The notes under the pieces were generated by a model. The model saw nothing but the letters and a program-made list of their open reading frames with translations. It ran no database searches and had not been told where the DNA came from. Source: Synanceia verrucosa (lineage: Eukaryota > Chordata > Actinopteri > Perciformes > Synanceiidae). Taken from it: 64,000 nucleotides of DNA. This document shows, in pieces, positions 25,781 through 36,441 of this stretch. Position 1 is the first letter of the stretch. Each line of letters starts with the position of its first letter. Location: positions 10,995,335 to 11,059,334 of the forward strand of contig CM056562.1 in assembly GCA_029721515.1 (NCBI GenBank), in the 5' to 3' direction. A program made the position numbers and the translations under genes.

Positions 25781-27391
25781 AAAAACCTAACTGACATTTG
25801 AAAGATTCATGAAGCTCACCATCTCAAGGACCTGCTGCTTGCACACACCCCTGTAGGACTATGAGCTACTGCCACGGCTGTCACAGAAATGATGAAATAC
25901 ATTTGAAGGCAGGTAACAACATCACAGTCTAACATTAAGTGGCAGCGATGAAAGGCTTTGCTCACGCTATTTGTGGTTTGTTTTGTACATTTCAACAAAG
26001 CAAACAGAGCAGGTTGCTTTTAAAGCTAACACCATAACATAAGATTATATCTGCCAGCCCCATCAACAGCATCTCTCGGAGGTGTTTCTGAGGGGGTCCA
26101 TGTTGTACAGGAAAATCAAAATTGCATTTTCCTCACGACATGAATGTGGTCGACCCAGCAGGCCTGCTACCTCTTACACACAACATGTCACTGCATGCTG
26201 GCTCTGAGCTGCATCACCACAAAGCATGCCATGCCTGCAGAGACACTACAAACAAAGTGATACCTGTGGATGCACAATGAGTGAGACGCTGTGGTTGTAG
26301 TTGATGTGATGGTATAGCTAAGAAGACAGTTCCCTTTGCTCCCTCATAATTTGCACAACAGAGGTATGATTGTGTTATACTGTATATGTGTACCATTGTA
26401 ATGTTACACACATACAGACTTGCTCTCTGTGTTGTATGTAAGTGTTTTGTGTGGAGTTTTTTGACTAGTGTATAGGTTTACACTTCTAAACCATATAAAT
26501 TTTGGATATTTAGGATATTTTTTTTTTTAATCAAGTTGCTGGTGTATGATTTGTTGTTTTGATAAATAACAATTTAGTAAATTTCTATCTATTTAATTGT
26601 TATAGTGTTTCATACAAAGTTGAGAAAGCGATGTGTAAGTCAAGTCTGATATATGACACATAAAAAGATATCCCAGTGCACTGCATATTTATTAAACACT
26701 GGTATCGGATTGGCCACACTCAAAGCGCAGGTATCGCTGTCAGGACTGAAAAAAAGGATGCATCCCTTGTTTCCACATTCATGTTATATCCATTTGATAC
26801 CTGTTTGTTCATTGCCACACCTCAAATGGCATTGTCTCGGTTTACTCTTGAAGTCCACAATTTGTGGGGTGCGTGACTCGTTTTGTACGTTGCCAGTTTT
26901 GCCTCATGCATGGCAAAACCATGTTCTCTTTTTATTCAAAACATTCTGAAAATGGTTTGAAAAGCTGAAAAAAAGCAAGCAGCAGCAGGAGTAGCAAACA
27001 CTGTTGAAAGCAGTGTCACCTGGCAGCTCATTCAAGCTTAGAGGAATGTTATAGGAAGCCCAGAGCAGTGGAAACAGCTGGCAGAGCTGCTCAGTGACTT
27101 TCTCCCTCTGTCTTTACTCTGGGCCTGTCGTCCCTGTAGACAGCACCAGGGCCACTGTCACAGCCTGCGTACAGCAAAACAATCATTGCAATGTACTTGT
27201 CCTTCGATATGAGACCAATGCATACTCACTCACACACTCACGCACACATACACACCTCACCTTCTGTTCAGTACAGTAAAGCAGTAAAAACATGTGCCAG
27301 CAGGCTGAGAAATGGCTTTCTAATAAAGTGGTCTTTTGTTTCACCTAAAGAGCTTCTTGACATTTGAAGACAGCCCGGATGACTGTGTTTA

Positions 27392-27393
<2 letters not shown>

Positions 27394-27443
<50 letters not shown>

Positions 27444-27484
27444 CATGTGCGTGCGCACGTGCGTGTGCATGTGTGTGTGCGCAT
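27394..27484. repeat. (GT)n then GTGC-rich alternating purine-pyrimidine tract
   Basis: Roughly 22 GT units pass into a mixed run of GT, GC, AC and AT dinucleotides without breaking strict purine-pyrimidine alternation over about 91 bases. The GC-containing half (from about 27439) makes this a better Z-DNA former than a plain GT repeat. Confidence 0.95.
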
Positions 27485-30400
27485 TTGAAAGATTTCATGA
27501 TTGACTGTGGAGAAACACTTCATGAAAAAGCCTTCCTGAAGGGGCCTCAGTATCCTGTACATCAAAATGTATCAATTCATGTAACGTACAATAATTTCTA
27601 CGTTTAAAGATATCAGAGAAATCTTAGTTATTTTTCTTCTGCGTGGTCTTGCATTGAAAATGTTTTTCACAATCAGTGTAAACAGTCCTGTGGTATTGCA
27701 TGTGTGCATCATATTCTGTCGTCATCCTTTAAAACTGCTCCTTCCTTGCTCTTTGCCCCTTCGTCTGCTTCACTGTGACATTCACAATGCAAAAGCTCTC
27801 TAAAAGCAAAGTGCAGCCCTAATCCATTTTTAAAGAAATTAATATTAATGCACTTACAGCTGTATCTGCTCGCTGTGTGGCAGATGATTCCAGGTCTGCA
27901 CATAGCCCCTCCTTTCAGTCTGGAGCTTCATTGACTCTTAGGGGATCACTCTGCACTCACTGTCACCATGACAACACCAGTTCCATGTCCGAGTGGGTGT
28001 ACACACTTCATTTAGTAATCCTCAGTGACCAACATGGGAACAGCTGTGTGCGTGCTGAGAGGGTCTGGGCGAGCAATCATGCCAAAATACACTTAATTAC
28101 TGAAAATGTGGCCTCTCTTGTTGGTATTATGGAGTTAGAGTTCAAGTGGCAGTGGTTGACATCTACTATATACAGTAGTCGCATTTTTATCGGAGAGTAA
28201 TTTAGCCTTTCCTGAACTGGCACTGTTTTTGTTATCTAAATATAATTACATAGTTTTTTTGCCAAATGTAGGCAAGTGTTTTTTTTGTTTGTACTCACAA
28301 AGTTAACAATTTTATTACTGCGACCATGAAGTGAGGCCAAGGGGTCCTGACAAAGTGTCTGCATGTGAAGAGGATGAGAACATGTTGAAACACACACATT
28401 GTTGACATACTCTATGTCAGAGCCAGTCATTTTCCTCAGTCTGAAAGTTGAACTGTAATGATAACTCCTGACCCAAGCAGCAGTTCTGAGTAAATGTGTG
28501 GCACATTATGACGCTAGTTACAAGCTACGTTATTTAGCTGACTCTTCATACTATCTTGTACTTTCATTTTATTTGCACATTAGGTGAAGAGAAACCTAAA
28601 GCAGAAGAACTGCTGTGTAAATCTACGGCACGGTTGTGGCCCCTGTGTTTTCACAGGTGGAGCCTCACCTGCCAGGACTCTAACATGGCGTGTACCGCTC
28701 TGACACACTGACAGTGAGTTACATGTACAGATGAAGGCATGGGAAAGGCTGGATAGCCCTTCGAAGCAAGATGCCATCTCTCTTTCTTTTTTTCTTCACA
28801 GGCTGTTGAGCAGTTTGAAGAGACAGCTTTGTGATTGACAAAAGATAGACAGTGTCCTCTCAGTTCACAATGACTGCTGCTTATTTGCTGTCATATTTTA
28901 TTATATATTATTTGTTTGGATGTGTGGAAGCAGTCATTAAAAAACATGTTGCTTTTTGTTGGTTGTGCTAAATAATGTTTGACTATAACATATTTCAAAA
29001 TTCCAGTGATTCCAGCTTCTTAAATGTGATTTAAGATGTTAATTTCTTAGAGTTGTGGACAAAACAAGACATAATTTTTAATGATTTACTGACATTTTAT
29101 AGACCAAACAACTAATTAAAAAAATAAGTGAAAATAATCAGTAATAAGTTACTTTCTAGTATGGGATTATCACAATAATGATGATACTTATAATGTATCT
29201 TCATATTCATTCAATTTTAACTCTCCCTTTAGTAAACAGAAAACTCCTGCTGCACTACATCATATGAAAATCTGATGCTGACCTGTTGGCTAACTGTTAA
29301 AATACCTGCATCCACCTCAGAGATTCATGTGTGGCTGGAAGTGAAACATTTTTCATATGGGGACCAATATAGATTTCTGTCTCCTCCCTGCTTCATTGTT
29401 GGATTAGCCTTTCAATGACACTCCCTCCTTCCCTCTCTTATGTTTTGCTTTCACTTTTTTTGTAGGGGGCAACAAAAGAAATTCAATATTTAATGGCACA
29501 CAGACGAGATATTTCGGGGAGTGCTGTGTTACTTTATGGATCTTCTTTCTTCAATTTGCTCTGATGCATTACACTGTAAAGTCTCTCTAAATCAAGTCTT
29601 GTAAAACGAGACAGGCAGTTGTCGCACCTAGATTTAAGAAATCCTGCGTTATTGCCAGCTGCAATTCACTATCCTCAGGAACAATTTTCATAATAGACCC
29701 AGCATAATTTGAGACAGTGCTTTTACCGATATTATTATTCAAATTACTTTTTTCTTAATTAAAGAACTATATATAACAGCACATTTAAATTACTTCAGCA
29801 TTTTCATTGTGCTGACTGTTGGATAGTCACTGAGCTACTGTAGCTTTTGACTTTTAGATGATCCGACTGATTTTCAGTATCAGTCAGAGAAATTTATAGA
29901 GACATTTAATTCTACTAGCAAGACCCAGAGTCCACTCTCCAGACAAAAATAGTGGCTGCTGTTAAATATAATTTTGGCTGAATTTCTTAATGCACTCAAA
30001 GTCATTATGTGCTGTGTTGACTCTTAAGTGTTGAGGATAATTGCCATGGGCCGCACGAAAGTGGTTTGATTATTGTCTGCAGGAACTTGTGAATTATAAT
30101 AGATATAAATGAGGCCACCATATTCACATATCTCGTTGGTACTAACAGTTGTTGGCAAGAATGGGATCATTCAGGTGCAGTCACACTACAGTAAACATGC
30201 TCAAGTCTTTTGGGATTGTTATTATGTGAAGTGGTAAAGCAGCCTCCAAGTACAGGCAAGTAAAAATGAAAGATTGATTAGGCAGTGAAGTGCTGGTCCC
30301 TCTCTGAAATATCACGGCTCTCTCTAAATGAAGTCTAGATATTTCAAAAGATTTTTATACTTGCTCAGAAAGTGGCGTCTTTGAAGTGAGTCTGTCCCTT

Positions 30401-31782
30401 TGGTGATTACAGTTTTCAGCTGAGGAATATTTTTGTAGGCTCGTCTAAGATGTTCGCACGCATGCTTCAAAGTTGGTATAGTAAAGGTTCATTTCGTGTC
30501 CAGACCATCCCGCATAGACCAGGCTCACTGAAAATCACTTTCCACAAGGGATGTCTCCATCTGGATGTTTTTTTTTCATTCTTTTGCTCCTGATCTGAGC
30601 CTTTTACTATCAAGAATATGCTGACATTTATGTTCCCCTCCTAATGCAGCTGTGCACATTAAGGCCCATGTAATTTAAAGGAATATGTCAAGATCCGTTT
30701 GTCATCTGAAAACTATTGTGTTTAGTATTTTCTAGCCATGTCAGTCTGGAGCTGGTTTGACCTGGAATTTTTCATCCTCTCTTCATCTCCAGCGCAAACA
30801 AAATAGTTAATTCACTGATAATTCAAAATGGATCTGGCTTTTTATGAACCAATGGAACGCTTTTTATATATGTCTGTTAGGCCATTAACTCTTTCTTACT
30901 GTCACTAATGTCCGTGAGTGTGCTGGTTTCTAATTTAAAACAGTGGTACAGTAGATTGCTATATTCAACACAGAGTCAGCAGAGAAAAACAGAGAAATGC
31001 CAGTTACACATAACAGCTGTAAAGTAACAGTAGCAAAAATAGTTACAGCAATGATAATGATAGATTAACAATTACAGCAGTAGGTGTTGGGAGGGAACAT
31101 TGTGGTCATCATCGGTCCAGACTTTCCAAACAAGTTAGTAATACTAAGAGGGAGAGAGACGCTCAGTGAATCATGGTAAGTCTTCTGGCAATCGAGGTCT
31201 ATCAGCATAATTAAATGGCTTCAGTGCTCACCTGAGCCAGCTCTCTCTGAGAGCTTTGCCTTAGTCTTAAAGTGGAGAGGGTGTCGGCCTCCCAGAGTTT
31301 CCAAGGGAGAGGAGCTCTGGCTCCCGTTCGACTTTTGAAGACTCAAACCACAAATACCCTTGCATTTTGGGAGTGCAGTGTTAGTGCGGTAATAGGGTAC
31401 TGAAATCTTTAAGATACAATAGTGCCTGATCATTAAGGGCTTTGTAGAAAAGGAGATTGGTTTTAAATTCTATTGTCAGTTTTATAGGGAGCAATATACA
31501 GAAGATAATATGGGAGTGGGAGAAATATGACTAAGAAACTCTTTCCCTAGTTCTTGTTGGTGCACATGCTGCAGTATTCTGGATCAACTGGAAAGTCTGA
31601 AGAGACTTAGTGGGATCACCTCTAAGTAATAATAAGGAACTGCAATAATCCACCCTAGAAAGAACAAATGTCTGGACTAGTTTTCACACATTTTGAGGCA
31701 GGATATGCCTGACAGAGTATCGGTGACATTTTGTTATATGAAGAGTGCCCAAACTCTGCTTTGTTCCAGCTTAACACTAATA

Positions 31783-32592
31783 CCCCTTTTCCACCGGGGT
31801 GGTTCCAGGGCTGGTTCGGGGCCAGTGCCTGACATAGCACCAGTTCTTTGTGTTTCCACAGTCTAAGCACCGGCTCCTGGTGCTTAAAACTGGGGCCAGA
31901 CAAGCACCAAGTCTTTGCTGGTCCAGAGCTAAGCACCGATTATGTCGGGGACTTGGGACGGGGTTACTGCCGATCGGAGTAAATACTTCCTGGTTCGATC
32001 GCAAATTAAATGTGTTGAAAGCACTCCCAGGAAGTTTTGTACAAACTGTTACACACTGAAATCCAGAATAATCCAGAAATCCACCAGTACTGTGATCATG
32101 GTTGTAATCAGGAAATAGCCGATCTGCGTCTCGCTGGCAGCCACAGGTCGGCTATTTCCTGATCTGTTTTCAAACGGAGCCACTGCTCGAAGTGATTACG
32201 GTAACCAGTATCAGTTATATGGCGTTATATTTATATAACTGAGCAAACTGAAGCAGATTTGAACACAGAAATATATTCTGTGCTTCGTAAATTTATTTTT
32301 GAACATGCCACAAACACAGTTGAGTCTCAGTGTTTTTCCTGTTCGTTCATTTCTCTCAGGAATGTGGCACAATTTTTTTATGACGTCTTGTTTTGATTTT
32401 GCACCGCAAAAGCTTTGCCGGGTGAAAATTGAAAATGTTGTGACGTCCTGATGTTTTGCAGTGACGTAATGATGTGGTTCTGACAGGGCTCCTTGCCAGT
32501 GGAAAAATGACCGGTGCTCAGGAGGAACGCAAGTTGAACCAACTGAGCACCAGCACTGAACTAGCACCAGGTTCCTTTTGGTGGAAAAGGGT
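31783..32592. mobile_element. nested 810-bp non-autonomous inverted-repeat element (MITE-like)
   Basis: The element is flanked by direct repeats ctaata (31777-31782 and 32593-32598), a possible 6-bp target-site duplication. Its ends are inverted repeats: the left starts CCCCTTTTCCACC and the reverse complement of the right starts ACCCTTTTCCACC (12 of 13 match), followed on both sides by related GGAACC/GGTTCC and GGTGCT/AGCACC words. The interior shows no transposase. It carries a 20-bp hairpin at 32107-32163 and three TGACGT sites. Ends of the CCCTTTTCCACC type are widespread in teleosts. A 6-bp duplication does not fit hAT (8 bp) or Tc1 (TA), so the superfamily is left open. It lies within the older LINE remnant, dating it as the later insertion. 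Confidence 0.75.
32107..32163. repeat. internal hairpin of the nested element
   Basis: Arms 32107-32126 and 32144-32163 are reverse complements at 19 of 20 positions around a 17-nt spacer. The core word is ggaaatagccga on one arm and tcggctatttcc on the other. It lies near the middle of the 810-bp element, so it may be part of that family's structure. Confidence 0.85.
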
Positions 32593-32990
32593 CTAATAGC
32601 TCTGTCAGCGCTGTTGCTGTTGTTTTTACTGTTAACATTGTTAGCACTGAGTCATTGGCTCAGCTGTTGCCATGTAGGCAATATATGAAATGTGAATTAG
32701 GATATTTATAAAGGACATATTCTGATCAAAGTTAACTGAGATTTCTTAGTGATGGTCAGAGCGATGCTAACTGTAGTAACTATATTATTTATTTTAAATA
32801 ATATTGTCCAATAACAGAACCTTGTGGAACTCTGTCTAACTGGTGTGCATGGAGGATTCATCAACATGTACAAACAGAGATCGACATGATAAACAGGACT
32901 TAAACCTTTGAGAGTCCCATTAATCTTCAGGGGCCCTGCTGTTACAGACTGAAGGACACAGTGAGTGTAACAATAGGACAGGCACAACAG

Positions 32991-35900
32991 CACTGAACAA
33001 AAAAATGCATAACAACTATCATCTGTTTTCCCCAATTTCAGTGCTTTTTTTGTTGACTTTGAAGAATTGATGGGAGAAATGTGTGCTAATCATCGCACAT
33101 TAGAAGTTTAGAAGTGGCAGGTAACACATGAACTGTGGTACATTTCCTACTGAGCAACTATTTTAAAGTCTCTACTGCATCCCTGTTAGAGCAGTTTGTA
33201 GTCACAAGCAAACCTGCCTGTGCTGGTCATAACGACAAAGAGGTACACATTTAGAAAAATGCCAAGGAGAATAAACTGCTCATGTTTTACTCTTAGTTTG
33301 TGTTGCAGAATGCATGTACAATAAAAGTGTGCAGTCTCGTATCATCACAGCACCACCGTCGATAACATCGGCATTTATATCTCATGAAAAGAAAAGCAAC
33401 CTACAGGATTATTTTAGTTTTGTTTGTTTGTCTCTGCAGAGCCGTCAGGCTCATGGGGAACGAAAGCACGGCCTGAATGGCAATCATCACTCTTTGCTGG
33501 TTCATTTGTGTTACTGACCTTGTAGCCCCAAGCTAGAGACCACAACGAACAAATCCTGCAGAGATACTGGGAGGAAAAGAAACTGCTTAAAACCTTTGCT
33601 GAGAGCAGAAGCTCATTAACCACTGGTGGAATTGGCAAGATGAGGGTCTTGAAGGATGTGTGCGCAGTGGGGATGTTGTTTGTGTGATAAAGAAGTGTCC
33701 TGTTAAATACCTTAATGACTTACTTTGTATGCTCAGAGATGTGTGCTGCTGTGTAGTGTAAATCTGATGTGGTCTGTTTCCCAACAGGTTATTTCTGAAA
33801 TGATTGGCATTTTATTTCCCTGTCATTGACATATATACATGTCAAGTGAATTGATTCATTCGTTTTTTAACAGGTCAGAGCTGTATGACTTGTGATGTGA
33901 AGAATTGGAAATGTGTGCTCCTGACTGACAAATTTGTCTTCAACATAAACAAGACCATCCCTTTTAACGTGTTTCATCAGGACTTGTCTCTTGACGTTTT
34001 TCTGCATTCGTTATCATCTCTGCAATCAAGCCTAACCTTCCCGAAGTGCAAGAGGTCCGCTTGTAATCTTTTCTGCCCGTCTAAGGCAGGGATTTATGTG
34101 CCTCTTATACCAGGGCTGCTCAGAGATAATAGTATACATGTGTCTGTATGTGCCGCTGAGCAACGCAGAAACACTGAGACGCTGAAATGTGTCTGTCAGC
34201 TAATGGATGCGAATCAAGTTAAAAGCTGAGGGTTCTATCAGGAGAGAAAGGAATAATGAAGATAAAGACCCATGGTTCAGGGTTTATCTGCCAGAGCTTT
34301 TCAAACACTTATCGCAAAGAGCGTCTTTGTCTAAATATAACATGTATAATATAACATTTCACACACATGCTTTGAGGAGTCCTAAGCTTTAGGTTATAGT
34401 ACCCTCAGGGTTAAGTTACCCATAACTAATTAACTGCCTTGACATGCTTCTGTTATTACTGCTTAATTAATTAGAATTATTTGCATTTCTCTGTCCATTC
34501 AGAAGACAGGGCTTTTTTTATCAGCTCAGAAGTCCCAATAGTTTATAGCAGATTAATGGCCTATAACACCTCATTGCAAATAATAATTGGATTTTGTTGG
34601 ATTCAGAGAGTCTGTTTTTTTTCATTTAAAAAAAATAATACTCTCAGTTCCTCCAAGACCAAAGGTAAAGAGGTCATATATGTTTTAGTTCACAGAGATA
34701 GTGAAGCAGCTGTCAGAGGTTTTTGGAGCTCTACAGCGAGTAACTGTCCTTCCTGTGATATGCCTCCTTAGTTACACAGTGGATTATGTCTTTTGCCTTA
34801 CAGAAACACAGCTATATAAATATTTATTTCCTGTGGAAGTGTGAGTACACTGGTGAGATAAGAACTGTTTAAATTTTCATGAATTCACCAGTAGTCTGGT
34901 TTTTGGCGCTTGCCCACACTCTAATTGGCATGTTTCCGTTCTTGTAGTGAAGAACTTCATGAATTATGCACGAAAAACAACTTACCACATGTCCCATTAT
35001 AACCACATTGTGCCGTGCAATTTTCAGCCTGCTATGCTGGAAAAAAGACAATACTTCAGACAGCTCCATTCTCATTAAGCCCAGCCTCAGTTTAGCTGAG
35101 AATCGCCTTGTTTCTTGCCTCTCCCAAACACAAAACCTTACCCCTGAAGCAACACCAGTGAAATCCTCTTGATTATAGTGGCTCCCCACACATTTTATCT
35201 TCCTAACCTATTAAGCAACCAGACAACTGAGAACTAAATTTAATCTATAAATGATTTATGGTCAAGTAGAGTAGTAACATAGCTTAATTTCTTCAGTGGT
35301 AAAGTGAGGCTAAGTGTTTTATGTTATGAGCAAACCGTGAGGTGTAAGAAAACACATGAGGCTGCTGTGTTTTCCCTCACCTGAACCATGTTTTACTTCT
35401 CAGTATTCATACTTCCACAGGGTTTAATATTTTACTGCTCTGAAATGAGGGCTTTATTCGTATATTTGCCAATCAATGACTCACAGTCAATCTATATTTA
35501 ATGGTCCACAAATTGAGATTCACCAGCCAATGTTGTTTTATGAAAGTCTGCTACTGTACTCTGAACAGACTGCTTTTGAATAAACAGAAAAACACTCACC
35601 ATGGCTTCATGAATCATAAGGCCATGATATCGCATTGCAAGCTTGATGACATTTTTTTATGGATTTTCAGGCTTATAGCATGTTCTTATATAGTCCTGTT
35701 TCATAAAATTTCATTTTATTGTGCCACTGAAATCCTTGCAGTTAATTTGTGTAAATGCAAAACAGGAATCTGAACCTCAATGCAGAGTTACTTCTTGTTT
35801 AGTGATGTTGACCTGTCTTTTTCAATACTCCGAAGGCCAAGGGTAGCCAGGCAGAATGCAGAAGATTATGTTTCTGTCAAGTCACTGCTTAGATTCTCGT

Positions 35901-36316
35901 GTTTTCCTGTCATCACTCCTATAATTCAATTAAGAAGCTGCATTCCTCTGTCTGGCCAGACCAGATGAGGAGACTAGTGATTGACAGGTAAAGACATTAC
36001 TATGTGAAGGGGAAGAGAGTACAGGCAGAGATGTGAATATATGAGGAGATGGCATCAAAGAGTCTTATAATTGTTTTTCTATTTACCGTTTCATTACTGA
36101 ACAAGTGCATTCATTTCAGGCAGTGGCTTGCTCACACTGTCCCCATTGTCTCATTGTGAAGACAAAATTAATCGTATTTTGTATTTGATGATTTTGCAGA
36201 TTGTAAAAACTCAACTGCTCAGATGCGTGGCAGTATTTATCCTTGTGACACTACTAGAAATGTTGCCAACCATGTAACAGTGTGTGCAGAAGTGATCTTG
36301 TGTTGTCCCCTTCCGA
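32991..36316. other. intronic stretch before the 122-nt exon
   Basis: AT-rich sequence with no recognised repeat family. Open frames of up to about 114 codons (for example at 33885-34229) show no family resemblance and have no splice or initiation context that supports them. Confidence 0.5.
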
Positions 36317-36319
36317 CAG
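36297..36319 (+). promoter_or_regulatory. macrod2: 3' splice site of the 122-nt exon
   Basis: A pyrimidine-biased stretch (cttgtgttgtccccttccgacag) ends in CAG directly before the macrodomain codons. The tract is short and interrupted by G bases, so it is of moderate strength. The chosen AG is the only one that joins the frame in phase with VIHTVGP. Confidence 0.8.
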
Positions 36320-36441
36320 ATGTGATCCACACCGTGGGCCCGGTGGCCAGAGGTAATGCGGGCCATACAGAGGCCAATGACCTCACCTCCTGCTACGAGA
36401 ACTCGCTCAGGCTGATGAAGGAGCATGACTTGAGCACTGTG
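36320..36441 (+). CDS. macrod2: macrod2-like macrodomain exon (122 nt, internal)
   Basis: This is an internal coding exon of a MacroD-type ADP-ribosyl hydrolase, which removes mono-ADP-ribose from acidic residues of proteins. It is preceded by a pyrimidine-rich stretch and acceptor (ttccgacag) and followed by a consensus donor (gtgagt). The reading begins with the last two bases of a codon (AT) and gives VIHTVGPVARGN, then an alpha-helix-like segment DLTSCYENSLRLMKEHDLSTV, ending in phase 0. The motif VIHTVGP followed by CY..SL.L is the central strand-helix unit of MACROD1/MACROD2. The length equals the human MACROD2 segment as I recall it (41 residues counting the split codon), and ARG after VGP favours MACROD2 over MACROD1 (AYG). 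The very large flanking introns also suit macrod2. The open frame extends upstream of the acceptor only by chance. The main doubt is macrod2 versus macrod1. Confidence 0.9.

Larger units (their letters stand above)
20556..30944. other. intronic stretch with simple repeats
   Basis: It contains a purine-rich stretch at about 22970-23062, (TG) repeats at 25.76 and 27.4 kb, an 11-bp perfect hairpin at 24270-24295, and a possible decayed DNA transposon next to it (see findings). 25530-25720 resembles conserved non-coding DNA. No exon or RNA gene was recognised. Confidence 0.5.
30945..32990 (-). mobile_element. LINE (L2/Rex1-type) remnant, C-terminal half and 3' region, split by a nested insertion
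   Basis: On the - strand, 32990 down to 32593 and then 31782 down to about 31200 read as parts of one reverse-transcriptase gene in the right order. Near 32880-32920 the frame gives FKSCLS.RSLFVHVDESS, and after a frameshift near 32820-32832 the reverse-transcriptase motif VPQGS. Past the nested element come SLQTFQLIQNTAA (about 31568-31600), FKTNLLFYKALNDQALLYLKD (split by me as FKTNLLFYKAL and NDQALLYLKD; about 31410-31470) and a serine-rich end. 31200 down to about 30945 resembles the family's 3' untranslated region. Stops and frameshifts show it is dead. The element is truncated at its 5' side. LINE identity is strong; clade is inferred. Confidence 0.75.
1..36319 (+). other. macrod2: intron upstream of the 122-nt exon (5' end outside window)
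   Basis: All sequence before the acceptor at 36317-36319 behaves as intron. The intron is phase 1, since the exon starts with bases 2 and 3 of a codon. It is at least 36.3 kb long and no upstream macrodomain exon (for example the glycine-rich loop GGGGVDG) was seen in it. The contents are unique-looking AT-rich DNA, short tandem repeats and decayed transposons listed separately. Confidence 0.8.

Noticed and set aside
27268..27498. His-Thr and Cys-Val repeat proteins over dinucleotide repeats (also at 4045 and 41758)
   Set aside because: These are translations of CA, GT and TA microsatellites, not genes.
33885..34229. 114-codon + strand open frame with many cysteines
   Set aside because: No signal peptide, family motif or cysteine spacing that I recognise; the flanks are ordinary intron. 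Proteomic or conservation evidence would be needed to revive it.
1..36319. A nested FLRT-type gene, as found in introns of MACROD1 and MACROD2
   Set aside because: FLRT genes have a long single coding exon of leucine-rich repeats; no open frame here is long enough or leucine-rich-repeat-like.
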